64,000 nt of DNA from Bacteroidia bacterium (GTDB taxonomy: Bacteria > Bacteroidota > Bacteroidia > Flavobacteriales > Flavobacteriaceae), in assembly GCA_030432635.1 (NCBI GenBank), contig JAUIMB010000002.1, positions 186,001 through 250,000 on the forward strand, given 5' to 3'. Below the pieces are notes generated by a model. That model saw only the letters and a program-made list of their open reading frames with translations. It was not told the origin of the DNA and did not search any database. The position numbers and the translations under genes were made by a program. Positions 58,052 through 64,000 of the stretch are shown piece by piece (positions within the stretch are counted from its first letter, which is position 1; the number at the start of each line of letters is the position of its first letter).

Positions 58052-58115
58052 CTTCGAAATAGAAATAGAATACAAATTCTATGTTTAATCTATATGTTGC
58101 ATTAAGCGGAATGGG

Positions 58116-58370
58116 CTAATAACCACCATCGTAGTAGCCGTCATCATAATAGCCATCGTCGTAATAACCATCATCATAGTAGCCATCATCATAATAACCA
58201 TCGTCATAATAACCGTCATCGTAGTAACCATCACCATAATAGCCATCATCAAACATTCCATTATCATCGTCACTAGAAGAACATGATACTGCTGAAAGTC
58301 CGACGATACTTGCCACCGAAGTTATCATTAAGGTTTGTCCTGTTCGCTTAATAAAATCTCTTCTCTTCAT
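58116..58370 (-). CDS. Exported tyrosine-rich pentapeptide-repeat lipoprotein (candidate modified peptide)
   Basis: An 84-aa protein I cannot place in a known family. Residues 1-30 are an export signal: KRRDFIK resembles the twin-arginine motif, a hydrophobic stretch follows, and Cys30 (SAVSC) is a lipoprotein-type cysteine with SSSDDD after it, like surface-export signals of Bacteroidota lipoproteins. Residues 41-80 are eight pentads [D/G]DGYY, then DGGY and the stop, so the chain holds 17 Tyr and no Lys in the repeat. Synonymous codons vary between pentads, which indicates selection on the protein. It starts a cassette with two glycosyltransferase genes. Confidence 0.8.
   Translation of the reverse strand: MKRRDFIKRTGQTLMITSVASIVGLSAVSCSSSDDDNGMFDDGYYGDGYYDDGYYDDGYYDDGYYDDGYYDDGYYDDGYYDGGY
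58131..58250 (-). repeat. Eight 15-bp tandem units encoding [D/G]DGYY
   Basis: Exact 15-nt period over 120 bp. Y uses both TAT and TAC, D both GAT and GAC, G both GGT and GGC, so copies are not recent identical duplicates. The ninth unit is DGGY with the second Tyr codon replaced by TAG. Confidence 0.92.
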
Positions 58371-58394
58371 ATTATTATTGAAATAAATGTCCTA

Positions 58395-58402
58395 CAAAAA
58401 TA
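58395..58402 (-). promoter_or_regulatory. -7 element upstream of the repeat peptide
   Basis: TATTTTTG on the minus strand, 24 bp before the peptide ATG. No -33 element is visible at normal spacing. A weak rluD terminator (CCAAA-AAG-TTTGG then T-rich) lies just upstream at 58431-58443, so the peptide probably has its own promoter. Confidence 0.4.
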
Positions 58403-58455
58403 GTATTTTTTTCGAATTAGAAAATTAAAACCAAACTTTTTGGCAACCAACTCGA

Positions 58456-59490
58456 CTATTGTGTATGTTTTGCATAATGTCGCCATTTTTCTACGCACGT
58501 CTGCATATCTTCAGGAATTTTAGATTCAAAACTCATCCATTTTCCAGTCTTGGGATGTTCAAAACCCAAAGTTCTTGCGTGAAGAGCCTGTCTCGGAAGT
58601 ATTTTAAAACAATTTTCAACAAACTGTTTGTATTTGGAAAAGGTCGTTCCCTTTAATATACGTTCACCTCCATAGCGTTCATCATTAAACAAGGTATGAC
58701 CAATATGTTTCATGTGCACACGAATTTGATGAGTGCGTCCAGTTTCTAATTTACAGGACACCAAGGTAACGTAACCAAATCGTTCGAGGACTTTGTAGTG
58801 GGTCACTGCAGGTTTTCCTTTTTCGACATCATCACCTTCAAAAACTGTATTTTGCAATCTGTTTTTTGGGTGACGACCAATGTGCCCTTCAATTGTTCCT
58901 GAATCCTCTGTTAGGTTTCCCCAAACCAAGGCCACATATTCGCGATCACTGGTTTTGTTGAAAAACTGCTTTGAGAGGTTGGTCATTGCGGATTCGGTTT
59001 TGGCAACGACCAACAAACCACTTGTATCCTTATCAATACGATGGACTAAACCTGGTCGTTCACTGGAATTATTGGGCAGGTTTTCGAAGTGAAATACCAA
59101 GGCATTGATCAATGTCCCAGAATAATTTCCATGACCAGGATGCACAACCATTCCTGCAGGTTTGTTAACTACCAGTAATTGATCATCTTCATACACAATA
59201 TCCAGTGGAATATCTTCAGGTGTCAGCAAATATTCATATGGTGGATGCTCTAACAATACACGAATCGTGTCATAAGGCTTAACCTTATAATTTTGCTTTA
59301 CAGGTGTATCATTAACATAAATACTACCATCTTTGGCTGCTGCTTGAATTTTATTTCGTGTCGCATTTTCAATGCGATTCATTAGGTATTTATCTATTCG
59401 CAGTGGTGTTTGCCCTTTATCAACAGTAAAGGCATGATGCTCAAACAACTCATCGTCATTTGTCTGAAAGGATGTATCTTCGGTAGTCAT
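58456..59490 (-). CDS. rluD: RluA-family 23S rRNA pseudouridine synthase
   Basis: Pseudouridine synthase of 344 aa. An N-terminal S4 RNA-binding domain (residues ~25-90, with RIDKYLMNRI) precedes the catalytic domain: LVHRIDKDTSGLLVVAK contains the catalytic Asp, and RTHQIRVHMKHIGHTLFND completes it. Length and S4 domain suit RluD. It overlaps in transcription with the PASTA gene upstream by one base of spacing. Confidence 0.92.
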   Translation of the reverse strand: MTTEDTSFQTNDDELFEHHAFTVDKGQTPLRIDKYLMNRIENATRNKIQAAAKDGSIYVNDTPVKQNYKVKPYDTIRVLLEHPPYEYLLTPEDIPLDIVYEDDQLLVVNKPAGMVVHPGHGNYSGTLINALVFHFENLPNNSSERPGLVHRIDKDTSGLLVVAKTESAMTNLSKQFFNKTSDREYVALVWGNLTEDSGTIEGHIGRHPKNRLQNTVFEGDDVEKGKPAVTHYKVLERFGYVTLVSCKLETGRTHQIRVHMKHIGHTLFNDERYGGERILKGTTFSKYKQFVENCFKILPRQALHARTLGFEHPKTGKWMSFESKIPEDMQTCVEKWRHYAKHTQ

Positions 59491-59491
59491 C

Positions 59492-60052
59492 TTAATTCGA
59501 ACCTCGCTTTCCGTTTCCTAGAACAACGTCAATCTTAGAAGTAAGCGGTAGTAATTCACCTGCCTTAACACGCTGTCCTTTGTGCCTAATCTCAATCACC
59601 TCATCTTTTCCGATATCATTGACATAAGTGACCTCTCCAACTTCAAAACCCAAGGTTTCCAAAGTAGGCTTAGCTTGACGAAAGGTACGACGTACGATAT
59701 TTGGCACAGCGACTTTTCGATATCCTGAAGGGTTTAAAGTAAGATATATTTTTCGGTTTTCCTTAACTTGAGCTCCAGCTTTAGGGTATTGTTCTATGAC
59801 TGAAAACTTAGGATATTTTGGATTATAATTTGCCGAATCCTGAATTTCCATGACCAAATCCAAATCAGCAAGCTGTATCTCGACCGTTTCCAAAGTTTTT
59901 CCCTTTAAATCAGGAACCGCAACAAATTCACCATGGTTGGTTGTACTTTTTAACCACTGCATGGTTAAAAACACAATTAGCAACAGGGCTATAATGGCCA
60001 ATCCCAAATGTTTGAAAAATGTTTTGCTCTTAAGAAACTGAATAAGACTCAT
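59492..60052 (-). CDS. Membrane-anchored PASTA domain protein
   Basis: A 186-aa protein with a single N-terminal membrane helix (residues ~18-35) and two to three PASTA repeats outside (VPDLKGKTLETVEIQL, VPNIVRRTFRQAKPTLETLGF). PASTA domains bind peptidoglycan fragments in kinases and PBPs; here no kinase domain is present. I chose ATG 60052 over a longer frame. It precedes rluD with one base between them. Confidence 0.85.
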   Translation of the reverse strand: MSLIQFLKSKTFFKHLGLAIIALLLIVFLTMQWLKSTTNHGEFVAVPDLKGKTLETVEIQLADLDLVMEIQDSANYNPKYPKFSVIEQYPKAGAQVKENRKIYLTLNPSGYRKVAVPNIVRRTFRQAKPTLETLGFEVGEVTYVNDIGKDEVIEIRHKGQRVKAGELLPLTSKIDVVLGNGKRGSN

Positions 60053-60228
60053 ATATCCTTTGATAAATACGCGTTGCGACAAATATATAAAAACGAAAGG
60101 GTTTTTATTACGCGTTTATTTGGTATTTTAGCTTAACTGATATTTGAGTGGAATTATTGTGAGATAGCCATTGTCAACAATACCATTTATCTTTCCCACT
60201 GAAAGACACTCATACAATTTGGGCATTT

Positions 60229-61203
60229 ATGAAAAAGAATATTGCCATAATTATGGGAGGATTTTCAAGCGAATATGAAATCTCCCTTCAAAGCGGACAA
60301 GTCGTTTACGAAACTTTAGACAAAGCAAAATACAATGCTTATCGCATTCATGTTTTTAAGGACAAATGGGTTTATGTAAACGATGCTGAAGAAGAATTCG
60401 ATGTCGACAAAAATGACTTTACGATACTTGTCAATGACGCACGAATCACCTTTGACTGCGTTTTTAATGCCATACATGGCTCACCAGGTGAAGATGGATA
60501 CATGCAAGGTTATTTTGAATTGCTCAATATCGCACATACAAGTTGTGGCATGTATGAAGCGGCTTTAACCTTCAACAAACGTGATTGCCTAAGTACCTTA
60601 AAGCCTTACGGCATTAAAACCGCAACATCTTATTTTGTAAATCAAGGTGATACCATTGACGAAGATGCCATTATCGCTAAAGTAGGCTTGCCATGCTTTG
60701 TAAAAGCCAATAGAGCAGGAAGTAGTTTTGGCATCAGTAAGGTTTATGATAAAAAGGACATACAAAATGCCTTGAGCGTTGCATTTAAAGAAGATAACGA
60801 AGTAATCATAGAATCATTTTTAGATGGCACTGAAGTTTCAGTAGGAGTGATTAACTACAAGGGTACCATCACTGTTTTACCTATTACTGAAATTGTTTCC
60901 GACAATGATTTTTTTGATTATAAAGCTAAGTATCTAGGGGAATCACAGGAAATTACACCAGCTCGTATAAGTGATGCTCAAGCTGAAAAAGTTCGTTCGG
61001 TAGCCAAAAAAGTTTACCAAGTCCTTAATCTGAAAGGGTTTAGTCGAAGTGAATACATCTTCAAAGATGGTGAACCTCATCTATTGGAAGTGAATACCGT
61101 TCCTGGTTTAACCAAAGCTAGTATATTGCCTCAACAGGCTTCTGAAGCTGGAATTAGTATGAGTGCATTATTCGAAAATGCCATTGAAGAAGCACTTAAG
61201 TAG
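60229..61203 (+). CDS. ddl: D-alanine-D-alanine ligase
   Basis: ATP-grasp ligase that makes D-Ala-D-Ala for peptidoglycan, 324 aa. Motifs: N-terminal GGFSSEYEISLQSG, ATP loop SSFGI and the metal site HLLEVNTVPGLT. Divergent from the PASTA gene; the VanX-like enzyme at 6931-7614 acts on its product. Followed by coaD. Confidence 0.95.
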   Translation: MKKNIAIIMGGFSSEYEISLQSGQVVYETLDKAKYNAYRIHVFKDKWVYVNDAEEEFDVDKNDFTILVNDARITFDCVFNAIHGSPGEDGYMQGYFELLNIAHTSCGMYEAALTFNKRDCLSTLKPYGIKTATSYFVNQGDTIDEDAIIAKVGLPCFVKANRAGSSFGISKVYDKKDIQNALSVAFKEDNEVIIESFLDGTEVSVGVINYKGTITVLPITEIVSDNDFFDYKAKYLGESQEITPARISDAQAEKVRSVAKKVYQVLNLKGFSRSEYIFKDGEPHLLEVNTVPGLTKASILPQQASEAGISMSALFENAIEEALK

Positions 61204-61257
61204 TGTTTAGTGGAAAAAATTAAACCACACTTTTGAAGTATAGAAATATTGTAAATC

Positions 61258-61289
61258 TTGAACGCTAAATTCCATAATGCTTATCTTTG
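61258..61289 (+). promoter_or_regulatory. coaD promoter
   Basis: TTG (61258-61260), 21-nt spacer, TATCTTTG (61282-61289), 25 bp before the start codon. Good consensus. Confidence 0.6.
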
Positions 61290-61314
61290 ACTTCAGCATA
61301 GATTTTTACAGTTC

Positions 61315-61770
61315 ATGAAACGAGCAATTTTTCCTGGATCTTTTGATCCCATTACCCTAGGCCATTACGATATCATAAATCGCAGTGTCAAACTTTTTGA
61401 TGAAGTTATCGTTGCCATTGGTATCAATGCAGACAAAAAATACATGTTTTCACTTGAAGAACGCAAACAATTTATTGAGGATGCCTTCAAGCATGAATCC
61501 AAGGTAAGTGTCGTCACTTATGAAGGACTAACGGTAGATTTCTGCAAGAAAAACAATGTCGAATTTATTTTAAGGGGATTGCGTAATCCAGCAGATTTTG
61601 AGTTTGAAAAGGCCATTGCCCATACCAATAGGGATTTGGCACCAATTGAAACTGTATTTCTGCTAACAGCTGCTAGTACGTCGTATATTTCATCATCAAT
61701 TGTACGCGATGTGATACGAAACCATGGTGATTACACAAAGCTTGTTCCGGAGAGCGTACGACTTAAATAA
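61315..61770 (+). CDS. coaD: Phosphopantetheine adenylyltransferase
   Basis: Makes dephospho-CoA from 4'-phosphopantetheine and ATP in CoA synthesis, 151 aa. Nucleotidyltransferase motifs: FPGSFDPITLGHYDII near the start and YISSSIVRDV at the end, with LRGLRNPADFEFE between. Its stop lies within the end of the converging response-regulator gene; the two share 8 bp. Confidence 0.96.
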   Translation: MKRAIFPGSFDPITLGHYDIINRSVKLFDEVIVAIGINADKKYMFSLEERKQFIEDAFKHESKVSVVTYEGLTVDFCKKNNVEFILRGLRNPADFEFEKAIAHTNRDLAPIETVFLLTAASTSYISSSIVRDVIRNHGDYTKLVPESVRLK

Positions 61771-62413
61771 GATTATTCTTCTTAGCCTTTTGTACGGCTT
61801 CCAACTTATTATGTACCTGTAGTTTTTTGTAGATATTCTCAATATGCTTGCGAACCGTATTTGGAGATAGAATCAGGTTTTCGGCAATTTGTTTATAGTT
61901 TAGCCCTTTGCTTAAATGTTCTAACACATCGGTTTCGCGATTTGATAATTTAATATCTTCCTTATCCTTCTCATTTTCGATACTCAAAGGGTTTCGGAGC
62001 AACTTTAAGGTTTTTAAAGCTATTGACGGATTCATGGCTGCACCACCATTTAGAGTATCTACGATCCCATCATGAAGATCTTTTGCATTGATTTCCTTTA
62101 GCAAATATCCATCTGCTCCTGCGCGAATGGCATTAAAAATATTCTCGTCGTTATCGAAAGTCGTTAGCATGATAATCTTGATATGAGGATACTTTTGCTT
62201 TACAATTTCAGTTGTTTCGATACCATTCATCACAGGCATCTCAATATCCATTAAAATAAGGTCGAGATTGTGGTTGTCCTCGAGTAAGTCAAGTAATTTC
62301 GATCCGTTAATCGCCGAAAACTTACAGTCTAAATCTTCAAAAAACGATAATTTTTCACGAACCGTATTTATCAAAAATGAATTATCGTCGGCAATGGCTA
62401 TTTTGACCTTCAT
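61763..62413 (-). CDS. NarL/LuxR-type response regulator
   Basis: A 216-aa two-component regulator. The receiver domain has acidic pocket DDN, phosphoacceptor Asp in LILMDIEMPVMNG, and Lys in YLLKEINA. The C-terminal LuxR helix-turn-helix is LSNRETDVLEHLSKGLNYKQ to NTVRKHIENIYKKL. Partner of the histidine kinase upstream. Overlaps coaD by 8 bp at the 3' ends. Confidence 0.94.
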   Translation of the reverse strand: MKVKIAIADDNSFLINTVREKLSFFEDLDCKFSAINGSKLLDLLEDNHNLDLILMDIEMPVMNGIETTEIVKQKYPHIKIIMLTTFDNDENIFNAIRAGADGYLLKEINAKDLHDGIVDTLNGGAAMNPSIALKTLKLLRNPLSIENEKDKEDIKLSNRETDVLEHLSKGLNYKQIAENLILSPNTVRKHIENIYKKLQVHNKLEAVQKAKKNNLI

Positions 62414-62522
62414 AAGGGTGTATTTATTTTAAATGAAAAGATACAACTTCGAGAAGACTTATGTGTAAGGCATTTGCCGTATTTTCATAATTCATTTACC
62501 AAACATCGACAAGACCCTATTA

Positions 62523-64000
62523 TTAAAATACAGTCTTGTTCAACCTAAACGAAACTGTTGTTCCGTTGTCATTTGAAATTATATCAATTGTTCCACCAAT
62601 ATCATTGGCACGTTTTTTCATATTATTAAGTCCGTTTCCGAAGGTTTCGGCAGATATATCAAAACCATTACCATTATCCACAACACTAAAGTTCAAATGA
62701 TCATTTTCGGCAAGCATATCAATCTTGATATTCTTCGCATTTGCATACTTCAAAGCATTGTTTACAGCTTCCTGAATGATGCGATAAATGTTCATTCCTT
62801 GTACAGATGTAAACTTGATATCCTCATATTCCGTGGTATTGATATTGATGTCAAACACAACGTTTTCTGAAGCTATATTGGCTTTTTTGATAAAATTTGA
62901 AATGCGCAGCTGTAAATCTTCCAACGAAATATCATTCTTATTCATTGCCCAAATGGTATCGCGAAGCTCATTAATAGTAGAAGACGTAAATGCACTGATG
63001 GTTTTGAGTTTTTTATCCAACGTATCAGGAAGATTAAACCCATATTTCAAATTATCAAGCGAAGAAATTATAAAAGTGAGCTGTGCTCCTATATTATCGT
63101 GCAAATCCCTTGAAATACGCAATCGCTGTTCCTGCAATTTACTCTGCGTCTCGATTTGAAGCATCGCATCCTTAAGTTGATTCTCACGTTTTAGCTGTTT
63201 GTTCTTAAGCTTTTGCTGATTATATAATAAATACCCTAACAATAGTAGTACAACAGCCAATGCGACCAAACCCAATATGTAATAGTTTTTACGGCTAAGA
63301 TCCAGTTCTTTCTCAGCCAAATTGGTGCGTTGCAAGAGTATTTCCTTTTCTTTCTTTTCTGTTTGGAATTCAATTTCCAACTCCGCAATTTTGCTGTTGG
63401 TTTCCAAATTTAGAACACTGTCCTTTAGCTTAGAAAACCGTTTATAATACTCTAGAGCCAATCCGTGGTCATCCTTAGCTTCATAGTATTTTGAATAATT
63501 GAGCAAAGCGGATTCGATGTCGAAAGCCACTTTAGATTGCTCTGCGTAATAATATGAGCTATCAATATAATGCTTCGCCTCGTTTACACGGTTATTTTCC
63601 AACAATAAATCTGCAATATTATTATAAGTTGCACCAATACCAGCAAAGTTCCCTATCTCACGCTCCATCTTTGCTGAAGCCTTAAAATATGCTAAGGCTG
63701 AATCTATCTCTTGCATATAATAATACACAGCACCAACATTATTTGCCGATTCGGCAACCCCTTTTTTATCATTAATTTCAGTTTCTATGTCCAAGGAATA
63801 TTTAAAATAATCCAAGGCTTTTTCCAAGTCACCATCATTGGCATAAATGATGGCAATGTTGTTGTAGACCTCAGAAATACCCTTTTTATTATTTAGGCCT
63901 TCAAAAACAACCTTTGCCTTAAGATGATAATCGATCGCTTTATCATTGACACCAAGATAACTGTAAACCATACCAATATTGTTAGTGACCGTTGCTTCCT
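62523..64000 (-). CDS. TPR-containing sensor histidine kinase, 5' end outside window
   Basis: A histidine kinase of the HisKA_3 (NarL-partner) type. The visible 491 residues begin inside tetratricopeptide repeats (NNIAIIYANDGDLEKALDYF and four more), then one membrane helix near the middle (YILGLVALAVVLLLLGYLL), the phospho-His box SRDLHDNIGAQL, N-box EAVNNALKYA and G-box DNGNGFDI with GNGLNNMKKRA. The frame is open to the window edge. Periplasmic TPRs read a signal; the adjacent response regulator is its likely partner. Confidence 0.92.
   Translation of the reverse strand, partial: EATVTNNIGMVYSYLGVNDKAIDYHLKAKVVFEGLNNKKGISEVYNNIAIIYANDGDLEKALDYFKYSLDIETEINDKKGVAESANNVGAVYYYMQEIDSALAYFKASAKMEREIGNFAGIGATYNNIADLLLENNRVNEAKHYIDSSYYYAEQSKVAFDIESALLNYSKYYEAKDDHGLALEYYKRFSKLKDSVLNLETNSKIAELEIEFQTEKKEKEILLQRTNLAEKELDLSRKNYYILGLVALAVVLLLLGYLLYNQQKLKNKQLKRENQLKDAMLQIETQSKLQEQRLRISRDLHDNIGAQLTFIISSLDNLKYGFNLPDTLDKKLKTISAFTSSTINELRDTIWAMNKNDISLEDLQLRISNFIKKANIASENVVFDININTTEYEDIKFTSVQGMNIYRIIQEAVNNALKYANAKNIKIDMLAENDHLNFSVVDNGNGFDISAETFGNGLNNMKKRANDIGGTIDIISNDNGTTVSFRLNKTVF

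Noticed and set aside
58131-58250. Short tandem repeat as CRISPR
   Set aside because: A 15-bp coding repeat without spacers; no cas genes. The 84-bp and 333-bp repeats are likewise contiguous and partly coding.
58085-58273. A Met-rich frame overlapping the DGYY repeat in another frame
   Set aside because: It is only the repetitive shadow of the repeat read out of frame; composition (Met/Thr/Ile) is an artefact.

Overview
The window is a chromosomal stretch of a bacterium of the phylum Bacteroidota, almost certainly a member of the Flavobacteriaceae; I would not name a genus. The evidence is low GC, promoters of the TTG-N17-23-TAnnTTTG type, almost no Shine-Dalgarno sequences (with one striking exception before rpsU), a type IX secretion (T9SS) adhesin locus with PorP/SprF, small ribosomal protein THX, and many Flavobacteriia-type conserved proteins (DUF2851, DUF3467, VF530).

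Layout. 1-3.4 kb: end of a tryptophan operon (partial trpC, trpF, trpB, trpA), followed by a DUF805 membrane protein, trmL and a YitT-type membrane protein. 5.3-8.3 kb: VF530 protein and RhlE-type helicase, a VanX-like dipeptidase and an AlkB-like dioxygenase. 8.6-12.7 kb: a serine hydrolase gene, then a compact operon with overlapping ATGA junctions (SPFH protein, tiny membrane protein, DUF4177, DUF1648, a second hydrolase paralogue, ribbon-helix-helix protein). 12.7-17.1 kb: DUF819 permease, DUF4369-like lipoprotein, manA, a PTPS/QueD homologue and idi. 17.2-27.3 kb: a three-gene T9SS surface operon (2407-aa adhesin, PorP/SprF protein, OmpA-family protein) with a promoter-terminator leader upstream. 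27.8-30.4 kb: prfC, a small Fe-S protein and a DUF3467 protein whose 3' end is tandemly duplicated. 30.6-45.5 kb: the transcription/translation core on the minus strand (rpsU, xerC, hpf, four tRNAs, tuf, tRNA-Trp, secE, nusG, rplKAJL, rpoBC). 45.7-54.5 kb: outer-membrane-type protein, acyl-CoA dehydrogenase, helix-hairpin-helix protein, amino-acid symporter, K+ channel, PspC, DUF2851, a UDG-family protein and THX. 54.5-60.1 kb: yaaA, then a three-gene cassette described below, rluD and a PASTA protein. 60.2-64 kb: ddl, coaD and a NarL-type two-component system cut by the window end.

Most of the window is housekeeping. The strongest candidate for something undescribed is 55.4-58.4 kb. A tiny exported protein (84 aa) carries a twin-arginine-like lipoprotein signal followed by eight perfect-length pentads of the form [D/G]DGYY. 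It is followed, after a hairpin, by a GT9-family glycosyltransferase with an extra C-terminal domain whose strand-strand-helix pattern resembles a PqqD-type peptide-recognition (RRE) domain, and then by a fusion of a DUF5672 domain with a GT2-like glycosyltransferase domain. I infer a glycosylated, tyrosine-rich, surface-anchored repeat peptide made by a RiPP-like logic; this is a hypothesis, not a demonstrated system. Secondary points of interest are the attenuator-like leader of the adhesin operon, exact 333-bp and 84-bp tandem repeats, structured spacers in the ribosomal protein/RNA polymerase operon, and the strong SD of rpsU.
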